A stretch of 64,000 nt of DNA from assembly GCA_963797835.1 (NCBI GenBank), contig CAWCRN010000026.1, positions 310,001-374,000 on the forward strand, read 5' to 3'. The notes under the pieces were generated by a model. It did not search any database. It worked only from the letters and a program-made list of their open reading frames with translations, and was not told the origin of the DNA. This DNA comes from JBDTSW01 sp963797835 (GTDB taxonomy: Bacteria; Actinomycetota; Thermoleophilia; Solirubrobacterales; 70-9). This document shows, piece by piece, positions 54,601 through 64,000 of this stretch (position 1 is the first letter of the stretch; every line of letters starts with the position of its first letter). Both the position numbers and the translations under genes were made by a program.

Positions 54601-56726
54601 AACGCCAGGGGGCTCAGGACGCGGCCAGAGTCGAGGCCGCCCAGAGGCTGGGAGCCCAGGCGCTCAACGAGGACCGCATCGACTACGCGCTGCAGCTGGC
54701 CGGCGCCGGCGTCGCGCTCGACGACTCCGTCGCGACCCGCGGCAACCTGCTGGCCGCACTGCTGCGTAACCCCCCGGCTGGACTTGGCGTACTCCTCGGG
54801 ACGCCGGACGACATTCCGATCTACGCGGTAGCGGCAAGCCCGGACGGCGGCCTGCTGGCGGTCGGAGACGCCGCCGGCACCGTCACGATCTTCGACGCAT
54901 CCAGCCGTCGACCCCTCGGCAAGTACCAACTCGGCGACGTAACGGCGGCGGGCTGGTGCAGACGCTGACCTTCTCGCCGGACGGCAGGACGCTCGCCGTC
55001 ACGGGCCACGAGCCAACGGACGAGCCTCCGGGAGCGCTCGTGGATCTGATCGACCCCCGCACCCAGGAGCGCGGGGTGCGCACCGTCTTGCCACCCCCCC
55101 ATGGGTCCGTGTTCACCGTCGCCGGTGTCGCGTTCGTGCCCGATGGCCGCGACTTCGTCGTGATCCAGGAGCCAAGCGAGCCGCCGAGCGTGTTGCGAAG
55201 GGTTGACGGACGGACGGGGAAGATCGAGGGATCGCCCGTGCGAGTGGGTCGCAGTGGCGTATTTGGCCTGTTCCCGGCGAGCGACCGACAGCGCGTTTTC
55301 GTGACAAGCGCGCAAGACGACGTGACATGGGAGATCGATGTGCGGACGCTGCGCGTGGTGCGCCGCTACCCGGTGGGTGGCACGGCGGGGGCACTCAGCC
55401 CCGATGGGACCACCTTCGCGCTCGGCTCGGAGGGAGGCACGGTGCGCACGCTGGACCTGTCCTCGGGGCGCGTGGGGCGGTTCACGGGCCATAACGAAGC
55501 AGGGGTCAGAAGGCTCGCGTTCACGCCCGACGGGCGAAAGCTCGTGAGCTCCGACCTCGCTGGAGGCGTGATCGTGTGGGACGTCGCCACCGGCGAGATC
55601 AGCGAGGAGCTGTCCGCTCACCGGGGCGAGGTGCATGGACTCGCGGTCTCCCCGGATGGCCGCACCCTCTACACCTCGGCGACCGATTCGCAGGCGATCC
55701 TGTGGGACCTGGGCGGCGATCGCCGGCTCATCCGGCCTTTCCCTGTCGAGCCTCGCTTCGACCTCGCCGACACCCCGCGAGGGATCGCGGTCAGCCCCGA
55801 CGGCCGGACGCTCGCCCTGACGAATAGCGACGGCTCCGTCGATCTGATCGACACCGAAACGCTGCGGCGCAGGGGAGCCTGCGCGCGTTGCACGGGTTCG
55901 CCGCCGCGGTCGGCTTACAGCCCCGACGGAGGTCTGCTGGCGGTGGCGGGCGAGGGGGGACGCATCACTCTCTGGGATGCTCGGACGCTCGCCCCGGCGG
56001 GCGAGTTGCACGGGCTGCGGTCCGACTCCCAGGCGCTCGCCTTCTCGCCCGACGGCAAGCTGCTGGCCGCGGCGGTCAATACCGGGGCTCCCTGATGCGG
56101 GTCTGGAACGTGCGCCGGCGCGCGCCGACCGCATCCGTCAGCAAGACCGTGGCGGCCTCGCTCGCGTTCAGCCCCGACGGCGAGCTGTTCGCCGCCGCGG
56201 CCCTGGACCGCGGCACCGAGATCCGCGATGCGCGGACCGCCAGGCTCATAAAGCGCATTTCACGGAGGGGCTCTCGCGCTCGGTGGCCTTCTCCCCCGAC
56301 GGGAGGCTGCTCGCGGTGGGGCAGTACGACGGTGTTGGCAGATCTATTCGACGGAGACTGGCGGCCGCTCGGGGCCCGCTCGAGGGCCACACGCAGCGGA
56401 TCACCTACGTCTCCTTCTCGCCGGACGGTCGCACGCTGGCAACCGCGAGCGCCGACGGGAACGTCAAGCTCTGGGACGTGGGGACCCAGCAGCCGATCGG
56501 CCCGCCTTTGACCGTCGAGCCGGGCACCTTCGCCTCCGCCGCCTTCAGCCCCAACAGCGCACACCTGTTCGCCGTTTCCACCCGCGGGCCGGGTTTCCGC
56601 TTCGACACCGATCCGCGCGCCTGGCGCGGCCACGCCTGCACCGTCGCCGGCGGCGGCCTGACCTCCGAGCAGTGGGAGGAGATCGTGCCCGAGCAGGACT
56701 TCGTATCCGTTTGTCCGTCCGGCTGA
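51691..56726 (+). CDS. Giant SARP/BTAD - STAND NTPase - WD40 regulator, about five frameshifts
   Basis: About 1675 residues when joined. In order: an OmpR-like DNA-binding domain and BTAD (EVRLLGSVEALVDGQTLSLG, VSRLRKTLADGKAE, ERLHAQRMLALYRAGRQADA); a first P-loop region (WGPAGIGKTRLVAE, residues about 300-310); a second nSTAND1-type NTPase starting CPFRGLAPFDAAHAEYFFGR with VIGPSGSGKSSAVRAGLLPA; a winged-helix and helical part; one membrane helix (GVGVLLAAAVVAGVIAI, about residue 950); then a beta-propeller of WD40-like blades (FSPDGRTLA-type repeats) to the end. Breaks are near 53760, 54955, 55880, 56090 and 56265. It probably senses a signal at or across the membrane and regulates transcription. 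Alternative start ATG 51697. Confidence 0.85.
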
Positions 56727-56736
56727 CAGCCGCGGG

Positions 56737-57807
56737 TCAGCCGGCCTTCTTCCGGTCGCGGTCGCGTGACGGCTGGACCCGCTTGGGCTCGCCCGGCATC
56801 TTCGGGTAGTCCGGCGGGTAGGGCATGTCGCCCTCGCCCTCGGCCTCGTCGCGCTCGTACATCTCGAGCAGCGGCTCGAGCGAGTGGGCGCGTCGTCGAT
56901 CTCGGCGAAGCGGTCGCCGACCTCGGCGAACCGGGCGGGCATCGACTCGACCGTGAAGTCCTCGGGCTGGACCTCCGCCAGCTCGTCCCAGTCGAGCGGC
57001 GCCGAGACCGGGGCGCCGGGCTTCGGGCGAACGCTGTAGGGCGAGGCGATCGTGCGGTCGCGCGCGTTCTGGTTGTAGTCGACGAAGACCCGCTCGCCGC
57101 GCTCCTCCTTCCACCACTTGGTCGTCACCCGGCCGGGCATCCGCCGCTCGAGCTCGCGGCCGAAGGCGATCGCGGCGTGGCGGACGTCGGTGAAGGTCCA
57201 GCGCGGCTCGATCCGGACGTAGATGTGGATGCCGCGGCCGCCCGACGTCTTCGGGAAGCCCGCGTATCCGAGCTCGCCGAGCAGCCCGCTGGCCTCGCCG
57301 GCGACCTCGACCGCGTCGTCGAAGTCGGTGCCCGGCTGGGGGTCGAGGTCGAGCCGAAGCTCGTCGGGGTGATCGACGTCGGCGCGGCGCACCGGCCACG
57401 GATGGAAGGTGAGCGTGCCCATGTGCGCGCACCAGCGCGACGACGCCGAGCTCGGTGGGGCAGACCTCGTCGGCGTGCCGTCCGGAGGGGAACTCGATGC
57501 GCGCGGTCTCGACCCAGTCGGGGGCGCCCTTCGGGATCCGCTTCTGGTAGAAGGCGTCGCCGCCGCGGCCCTCTCGCGAGTCGAGATGGACGATCCCCTC
57601 GTGCACGCCCTTCGGCCAGCGCTCGAGCGTGGTCGGGCGCTCCCGCAGCGCGCGCATGATCCCGTCGCCGACCGCGACGTAGTACTCGGCGATCTGGAGC
57701 TTGGTGATGTCGCCCGTTCGCTCGGTCGCAGGGAAGATGACGCGGTCGGGGCTCGAGACCCGCACCTCGCGCCCGTCCGCCTCGACCATGGCCGCGTCCG
57801 CCGCCAT
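56737..57807 (-). CDS. LigD-type polymerase/primase domain protein (NHEJ), two frameshifts
   Basis: An archaeo-eukaryotic primase-type polymerase. It has VSSPDRVIFPATERTGDITK, IAEYYVAVGDGIMRALRERP and VHLDSREGRGGDAFYQKRIP, then in another frame DELRLDLDPQPGTDF (catalytic Asp-x-Asp), KTSGGRGIHIYVRIEP and VFVDYNQNARDRTIASPYSV. The end has PPDYPKMPGEPKRVQPSRDR. Breaks are near 57420 and 56893. It is about 355 residues with no ligase or phosphoesterase domain, so a stand-alone PolDom that fills gaps in end joining. No Ku gene is visible in the window. Confidence 0.85.
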   Translation of the reverse strand: MAADAAMVEADGREVRVSSPDRVIFPATERTGDITKLQIAEYYVAVGDGIMRALRERPTTLERWPKGVHEGIVHLDSREGRGGDAFYQKRIPKGAPDWVETARIEFPSGRHADEVCPTELGVVALVRAHGHAHLPSVAGAPRRRRSPRRASARPRPPAGHRLRRRGRGRRRGQRAARRARIRGLPEDVGRPRHPHLRPDRAALDLHRRPPRRDRLRPRARAADARPGDDQVVEGGARRAGLRRLQPERARPHDRLALQRSPEARRPGLGAARLGRAGGGPARGLHGRVDARPVRRGRRPLRRDRRRAHSLEPLLEMYERDEAEGEGDMPYPPDYPKMPGEPKRVQPSRDRDRKKAG

Positions 57808-57897
57808 GGCTCCGGAGGATGTCGCATCGGCGCCGTCGGGGCTCAGTCGAAACTTCCTTGGTCGGGACGACCTCGATGGTGGCGCCGTGGTGCGACG

Positions 57898-58596
57898 ATG
57901 TCGCGGCGCCGTCCCTACTCAGGTGGCGGGGCAGCTGTCGGGCGCGCGCGATCTGTTGCGCGGAGCCCGGGCGCTGCTGCTCGTGGCCCCCCGTGCCGTC
58001 CGCGATACGGGCGGAGCTCGACCCAGTACTACTGCGCGGCCACCCTCGACGGCTACATCGCCGACGCCGACGACGGCCTCGGCTGGCTGTTCGGCTACCA
58101 GGGCAGCTACGAGGGCGAGGACGCCGAGCCGTCGCCGATGACCCAGGGCGGCGCCTACGAGCGCTTCTACGAGGGCGTCGGCGCGCTGGTCAGCGGCTCG
58201 ACCACGTACGAGTTCGTTGTCGACCACCTCAGCGACGACAACGAGTGGCCGTACAAGGCGAAGCCCTATTGGGTCCTCAGCTCACGCGAGGTGCGGGTGC
58301 CCGAGGGGGAGGGCATCGACGTGCGGGTGGCCGACGCCAGGCTCGCCGACGTCCACGAGGAGATGGTGGCGTCGGCCGGCGATCGCAACCTGTGGGTGGT
58401 GGGAGGCGGCAACGTCGCCTCGCAGTTCGCCGAGGCCGGCCTCCTCGACGAGGTGTTGGTTACGGTGGTGCCGGTGGTGCTGGGCGGGGGCAAGCCCCTC
58501 TTCAACGACCAGCTGCCGGGCCGGCCGCTGAGGCTGACGGGAACGACCGCGTTCGACAGCGGCATGGTCGAGCTGCGCTACGCCGTCGAGCGCTAG
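57898..58596 (+). CDS. RibD C-terminal / dihydrofolate-reductase-like protein, start uncertain
   Basis: Homology begins at 58021 with TQYYCAATLDGYIADADDGL and continues GWLFGYQGSYEGEDAEPS, ALVSGSTTYEFVVDHLSDDN, VLSSREVRVPEGEGIDV, NLWVVGGGNVASQFAEAGLL and VTVVPVVLGGGKPLF. About 190 residues of the PF01872 fold. No start codon stands right before the conserved part. The first in-frame ATG is at 57898, and the sequence between looks non-native, so a base error or lost start near 58015 is likely. Confidence 0.75.
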   Translation: MSRRRPYSGGGAAVGRARSVARSPGAAARGPPCRPRYGRSSTQYYCAATLDGYIADADDGLGWLFGYQGSYEGEDAEPSPMTQGGAYERFYEGVGALVSGSTTYEFVVDHLSDDNEWPYKAKPYWVLSSREVRVPEGEGIDVRVADARLADVHEEMVASAGDRNLWVVGGGNVASQFAEAGLLDEVLVTVVPVVLGGGKPLFNDQLPGRPLRLTGTTAFDSGMVELRYAVER

Positions 58597-58673
58597 TGCT
58601 CGAACATCGCCTCCTCGCGCTCGCCTGGGACCGCGTATGCGCCGTTAGCGTCGCGGGGCGCCGGAGCCGCGGA

Positions 58674-59543
58674 TCACGGCTCGCGTCGCTCCAGCAAGCC
58701 CTCGAACCGGCGCTCGGACGGCAGGCCGCCGTGGGTGCGAGCCCGCCTGCGCCTTCGCAGCTGGAGTGCTCGTCGGCCGCCTCGAGCAGGCTCAACCCGA
58801 CCACCGACTCCAGCCGGCGATTCGGCGGAGCACTCCAGGACCATTCCGGTCGCTTCTCGACGCGATGTGACCTCCATCGCAGCCTCTCCACTGCCGGCGG
58901 GCGGCTGCGGCACCGGTCTCGGGCAGGATGATCACGAACTCGTCGCCGCCGACGCGGCCGATGCCGTCGTAGGGCCGGGCCGCCTCGCGCAGCGCCTCCC
59001 ACGATCGCAGGACCGGTTTCTCGAGGTGGCCATGGCCGTCGTTGACGGCCTTGAACCGTCGAGGTCAGGAACGCGCAGGCGAGCCGGTGACCATGCCGGT
59101 GCGAGCGCTCGACCTCGGCCCAGCATCTCCAGCGTGCGCTGGTAGCTGAGGCACCCGTGAGGTGATCGACCCGGCGCCGCGAAGCGCCGCGAAACGCCGT
59201 TCCTCTCCTCCATGCACATGGCGGCAGCCTCGCGTGCGCGTTGGTGATCAGCGAAGACGGTCGGAGCCGACTGCGCTCGGGGGGTCGAAGCCGCGTAGAT
59301 CCGCCGAGCGGGCTGAATCCCTGGATCGGTGCGGCCACCGCGCTCCACACAGCCGACCGGCCGGTCCGTGGGCGCCGGGCCGGCTGCGACGCCTTCGGAG
59401 CTCAGCGCACGGCCGAGGAAGCTGCTCGACGTCACGGGGCGGTCAACCGCTCCGCCGCGGCCGCAGGCGGCGAGGAGCTGGGCCTGTCGCCGCCGTATAG
59501 CCAGGATCATGCCGGTGTCGCCGCCACCGACGCGGCGAAGCAC
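58674..59543 (-). pseudogene. GGDEF-domain (diguanylate-cyclase type) gene, heavily frameshifted
   Basis: Pieces in three frames line up as one protein. These are a region with QRAREAAAMCMEERNGVSRR, then SYQRTLEML, RLACAFL leading to a LDLDG segment, and a final part equivalent to IGRVGGDEFVIILPETGAAA. The intact GGDEF motif sits at about 58945. At least five frame changes occur in about 600 bases. Either decayed or a poor-quality stretch. An intact protein would make cyclic di-GMP, which the HD-GYP-like protein at 19.5 kb could degrade. Confidence 0.55.
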
Positions 59544-60190
59544 GCAGGAGGACGTCCAGCGACGTCTGCTGGCGTCGGTTGCGTTACAGCACTCCAGCGG
59601 TCGCTCGTGTCGCTGGACATCCCTCCCTAACGAGGGTTGAAACGATCTCCAAGCCGGGGCCCCTCAGCCACGCGGGTGTCGAGCGACACGTCTTGCTGGT
59701 TGTGGGCGCCCTGGAGCCCGTTCGGGTCAACCTTGAGCCGCCGCGCCGAATATACGCCATCGACCCCAAGACAGAGCCGGGCTGGAGGAGATCCGCGTTA
59801 GGAGAGGATGTCCGGTACTGGCCGATGTTGGCGGCCGTGGCCAGGTAGCGATCGCGCAGGCCGCCGTCTCGTGCTCGACCTCGTCGCCAGTTGCCGGAGG
59901 CTGCCGGCGAGGGCATCGGCCTCAGGGTTGATCGCCGACCCCGAGCCGTCACCACGTTGGCAGCGACCTCGACGCGAGGGCAGTTCGGCGGCTGCTCCAC
60001 AGGGTTGCGCGGACCGCAGCGACCGCGCTGGGACCAGCCCCATGGCCGCCGCTTTGGCTAGCATTGGTAACTCGTGTGGGGGCATCCGCCTCTTCGCGAC
60101 GCGCTTGGATCTGGCGCCGCGAGAAAGCTGAGTGCATCTGCGAGAACTGCCGCGCGGGTGCTGAGACGACCTTACTCTAGGACTCGCTCG
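59544..60190. other. Unassigned region upstream of the GGDEF fragment
   Basis: Coding-like composition but no frame longer than about 170 codons that resembles a known protein. Minus-strand pieces (INPEADALAGSLRQLATRSS, YLATAANIGQYRTSSPNADL) may be the sensor part of the GGDEF gene broken by frame changes. Left unassigned. Confidence 0.3.
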
Positions 60191-60230
60191 TGGGCGTTTG
60201 CTACAATCGGTCACTCGGGAGGTGAGTGAG

Positions 60231-60671
60231 TTGGAAGACAATCCTCCGGGAGCGGGTGAGGCAGGCGAGTCGAAGCCCCTGAGCGGGGGCGCGCTGCTCT
60301 CCGCGATCTCCACTCAGATCGTCGGGATCCTCCGTGAGCACTATGGGCGGGGCCCGATGCGGGCCAAGACGTACGTCCTCGACGACCTGATCGTCTGCGT
60401 CCTGCGCAACGGGTTCACCGCCCACGAGAAGACGATGATGGACAGCGGCGAGGGCGAGCGGGTGGTTGAGATGCGCCACGACTTTCAGCGCATGATGGGT
60501 CTGCGCTACAAGGAGCTGATAGAGGACCTGACCGGCCGCGAGGTCGTCGCGTTCCTCAGCCAGTCACACGTCGACCCGGACATCACGCTCGAGGTCTTCT
60601 TCGTCGATCGCCCGCTCGACGGGTTCGGCGCCGCGGAGCTGACCGAGCTCGAGCGCATAGACGGCGACTAG
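60231..60671 (+). CDS. MpsC-like (DUF2294) protein
   Basis: A 146-residue protein: ALLSAISTQIVGILREHYGR, GPMRAKTYVLDDLIVCVLRN, GFTAHEKTMMDSGEGERVVE, MMGLRYKELIEDLTGREVVA and FLSQSHVDPDITLEVFFVD. This matches the Na+-translocating membrane-potential-generating system MpsC family (DUF2294). TTG 60231 is preferred because GGGAGGTGAG stands just before it. GTG 60222 is possible. A -10-like TACAAT lies at about 60200. Confidence 0.8.
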   Translation: MEDNPPGAGEAGESKPLSGGALLSAISTQIVGILREHYGRGPMRAKTYVLDDLIVCVLRNGFTAHEKTMMDSGEGERVVEMRHDFQRMMGLRYKELIEDLTGREVVAFLSQSHVDPDITLEVFFVDRPLDGFGAAELTELERIDGD

Positions 60672-60715
60672 GCAGCGTTACGGCCCGGCCCCGGGGGCTG
60701 AGTTTGGCTTTCGAC

Positions 60716-60746
60716 TTGACTTCAAGCTCACTTGAACTTGTAGTGT
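60716..60746 (+). promoter_or_regulatory. MerR-type promoter with 19-base spacer and SoxR-like dyad
   Basis: -35 TTGACT (60716-60721), -10 TAGTGT (60741-60746), spacer exactly 19 bases. The dyad TTCAAG-CTCA-CTTGAA lies between them and overlaps the -35. The over-long spacer with a central CAAG-N4-CTTG dyad is the hallmark of MerR/SoxR activators. The regulator gene is not in the window. Confidence 0.65.
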
Positions 60747-60777
60747 GTGTTCCCCGGTTCGACACTTGGAGGAAGTC

Positions 60778-61455
60778 ATGTCCCAACCGCTCACCGTCAA
60801 CCCGCTGATGACCCCGATGGAGTCGCCACTCCCAGGCCTGTTCGCCTCGACTCCGGAGCCCCTCCCCTTCGCGCCCTCGCTGGACATCCGGGCCTTCGTG
60901 CTGGAGCGTGCGGCGGGCAACGTGCTCGTGTACACCGTTCCCGGACTGGCGGCCCACTCCGACGCGATCGGCGAGCTGGGTGGGATCGCCCGGCGCTACA
61001 TGGGCCACGGCCACGAGGCCATGTTCGCCTCGGCGTCGTTCGGAGCGCCCCTCTTCGTCCACGAGCGCGACGGCGCCGAGGTCGAGCGCGCCTCGCACGT
61101 CCGGGGCACGTTCTCCAGGCGCCACCTGTTCGACGACGACTTCGAGGTGATCCCGATCCCGGGCCACACGCCCGGGTCGACCGCTTACCTCTGGGAGGCC
61201 GGCGGGCACCGGATGCTGTTCACCGCCGACAGCATCTACCTCGCTGACGGCGAGTGGGTCGCCGCCGCGCTCGACTCCAGCGACCGCGCCGCGTACGTCG
61301 AGAGCCTCGAGCTGATCCGCGAGCTGGACTTTGACGTGCTTGTGCCGTGGGCGGCGAGCGGCGGGGAGCCCTACCACGCGATGACCACCGCGTCCGAGTC
61401 GCGCCGCCGGATCGACGCGATCCTGGCGCGCCTGCGTGCCGGCGAGGATCATTGA
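60778..61455 (+). CDS. Metallo-beta-lactamase-fold hydrolase, degenerate metal motif
   Basis: A 225-residue protein. PIPGHTPGSTAYLW and MLFTADSIYLADGEW are the second-half MBL signatures (His and Asp ligands). The usual HxHxDH motif is replaced by MGHGHEAMF, which keeps two His but lacks the Asp-His pair, so the metal site is altered. ATG 60778 has GGAGGAAG before it. It lies 31 bases behind the MerR-type promoter and 54 bases before an MFS gene, so the two may be induced together. Confidence 0.78.
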   Translation: MSQPLTVNPLMTPMESPLPGLFASTPEPLPFAPSLDIRAFVLERAAGNVLVYTVPGLAAHSDAIGELGGIARRYMGHGHEAMFASASFGAPLFVHERDGAEVERASHVRGTFSRRHLFDDDFEVIPIPGHTPGSTAYLWEAGGHRMLFTADSIYLADGEWVAAALDSSDRAAYVESLELIRELDFDVLVPWAASGGEPYHAMTTASESRRRIDAILARLRAGEDH

Positions 61456-61509
61456 TCTGCCGCGCCGGCCTCCAGGGGTCGCAGGCCGCCCTCGATAGCG
61501 TGATGGACG

Positions 61510-62774
61510 ATGCCCACGTCCCGCTCGGTCATCCGCACCTACCTGCTGCTGATGCTGGGCAACACCCTCGCGGCGTCGTTCATCTGGGGGATCAACACGA
61601 TCTTCCTGCTCGACGCGGGGCTCACCAACCTGGAGGCGTTCGCCGCGAACGCGTTCTTCACCGCCGGGATGGTGCTGTTCGAGGTGCCGACCGGGATCGT
61701 CGCCGACACCGTCGGGCGCCGGACGTCGTATCTGCTGGGCACCGTCACGCTGTCCGCCTCGACGCTGCTGTACGTGCTGCTGTGGCAGGTCGAGGCGCCG
61801 TTCTGGCAGTGGGCGGTGGTGTCGATGCTGATCGGCCTCGGCTTCACGTTCTTCTCCGGCGCGGTCGAGGCCTGGCTGGTCGACGCGCTCGCCGCGACCG
61901 GCTTCACGGGCGAGATGGAGACCGTCTTCGGCCGCGGGCAGATCGTCTCCGGCGCGGCGATGCTGACCGGCGCGGTCGCGGGCGGCGTCCTCGCCGAGGT
62001 GACCAGCCTGGGCGTGCCGTTCGTGCTCCGCGGCGTGGTCTGGTCGTGATGTTCGTGGTCGCGTTCCGGCTCATGCACGACATCGGCTTCACGCCCGAAA
62101 AGGGCAGCAGGCCGCTGGCGGAGATGCGCAAGATCACCTCGGCCTCGATCGAGTACGGCTGGAAGGTGCCGGCGGTGAAGTGGCTGATGGTCGAGGCCCT
62201 GTTCACCGGCGGCGTCGGGATCTACGCCTTCTACGCGCTGCAGCCATACCTGCTCGAGCTCTACGGCGACCCGCAGGCCTACACGATCGCCGGGCTCGAC
62301 GGCGTCGATCGTCGCCGGCGCGCAGATCGTCGGCGGGATCGCCGCGCCGCGGATCCGCCGGTTGTTCCGCCGCCGCACCTCGGGCCTGATCGTGACCCAG
62401 GCGATAAGCGTGGCCGCGCTCGCGCGATCGGGTTCGTCGAGAACTTCTACGCCGTGATCGGCCTGATCGTCGTCTGGGGCCTGCTGTTCGCGGCCACGAT
62501 GCCGATCCGGCAGGCCTACATCAACGGGATGATCCCGTCGCGCCAGCGGGCGACGATCCTCTCGTTCGACTCGCTGATGTCCTCGACCGGCGGGGTCTGG
62601 GCGCAGCCGCTGCTGGGCCGGGCTGCGGACGTCTACGGGTACGCGACGTCGTACCTGATCAGCGCCGGGATCTCGGCCCTCGCGATCCCGTGCCTGCTGC
62701 TATCGCGACGCCAGGGCAACCCGGCGGACACCGTTCAGCCGCTCGACGCCCAGCCGGTCCCGGAGGCGGCCTGA
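61510..62774 (+). CDS. MFS transporter, about two frameshifts
   Basis: The N-terminal six helices read MPTSRSVIRTYLLLMLGNTL, FEVPTGIVADTVGRRTSYLL (the MFS motif A loop, V-A-D-x-x-G-R-R) and FTFFSGAVEAWLVDAL. After about 62035 a new frame gives VVAFRLMHDIGFTPEKGSRP, KWLMVEALFTGGVGIYAFYA. After about 62310-62420 the end reads GLLFAATMPIRQAYINGMIP, SRQRATILSFDSLMSSTGGV. About 420 residues, twelve helices. Efflux is likely given the partner gene and promoter. -10 TAGCGT lies 8 bases upstream of the ATG. Confidence 0.8.
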
Positions 62775-62844
62775 CCCTGGGCGGGGCGATGAGTTTTCTT
62801 CGCTTTCACCGTCCTACGGGTAGGTGCAGGAGTGAGGGAGCGAT

Positions 62845-63839
<995 letters not shown>

Positions 63840-63842
<3 letters not shown>

Positions 63843-64000
63843 GCACCGGCCCCGCCCGCACGACCGCGCGACGCCGAACGCCGCCGACGGCGCTGCAAGC
63901 CGCGCTCTCCTCCGGCGAGCGGCCGCCGCGCGCGAGCGCCGATCGCGGCCTGCGCTCACCTTCGGGTGGCGCGGCATGCTGAAGATCAAGCACGTCCCCG
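63840..64000 (+). CDS. DrrB-type ABC-2 permease (partial, runs off window)
   Basis: ATGAGC at 63840 starts a new protein (MSTGPARTTARRRTPPTALQ). After a frame change around 63900-63950 the expected ABC-2 permease N-terminus LTFGWRGMLKIKHVP appears at the window end. Only about 50 residues are available, and no membrane segment is reached. Confidence 0.55.

Overview
The window is very GC-rich, gene-dense chromosomal DNA from an actinobacterium, most likely of the Thermoleophilia/Solirubrobacterales type. This placement is an inference. It rests on base composition, many leaderless genes with TANNNT -10 elements a few bases before the start codon, a split acyl-CoA carboxylase with an epsilon-like subunit, a WS/DGAT acyltransferase, a type III glutamine synthetase, and a SARP-STAND-WD40 regulator. 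Most of the window is ordinary core or metabolic sequence. The exception is a roughly 9 kb island at a tRNA-Arg gene.

Layout. 1-2 kb: a divergent pair of membrane proteins. 2-5.1 kb: HAD hydrolase, APH-like kinase and acyl-CoA dehydrogenase genes, the same three modules that are fused in animal ACAD10. 5.2-12.9 kb: assimilatory sulfate reduction (TauE/SafE exporter, cysteine-free Rrf2 regulator, cysC, sat, cysH, siroheme sulfite reductase), with a PHP phosphatase, a GNAT gene and a dodecin. 13-23.2 kb: acyl-CoA carboxylase epsilon-like and beta subunits, an ornithine-cyclodeaminase-like enzyme, secreted proteins, an HD-GYP-like protein, methylmalonyl-CoA mutase and a zinc peptidase. 23.2-26.6 kb: two glycosyltransferases and a UDP-glucuronate decarboxylase in an overlapping operon. 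26.6-40.8 kb: sigma factor, STAS protein, GH26-like hydrolase, alpha/beta hydrolase, FAD enzymes, a D-amino-acid-type PLP enzyme, L,D-transpeptidase, methyltransferase, WS/DGAT, glnN and two tRNA-Ser genes.

40.8-49.95 kb: the accessory island. The 3' part of tRNA-Arg(ACG) is repeated twice downstream, which defines two tandem modules. The left module holds single small genes (two SnoaL-like, GNAT, Usp, RusA-like, RibD-like). Most are separated by a recurrent small hairpin with an 8-base loop, and one hairpin is split by an IS110/IS1111-type element. Each tRNA copy is immediately preceded by a secreted CSLREA beta-helix gene. No integrase gene is visible.

50-64 kb: lactate/malate dehydrogenase, a giant SARP/STAND/WD40 regulator, a stand-alone LigD-type polymerase, a RibD-like protein, a broken GGDEF gene, an MpsC-like protein, an MBL-fold and MFS pair behind a MerR-type promoter, and the start of a DrrAB-type ABC exporter.

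Many otherwise conserved genes carry apparent single-base frameshifts. These cluster in certain stretches (7.9-8.9, 15.8, 17.9-19, 23.9-26.8, 53.7-59.5 and 62-64 kb) while 27-40 kb is nearly clean. I read most of them as consensus errors. Such genes are listed over their full homologous span with the break positions given.
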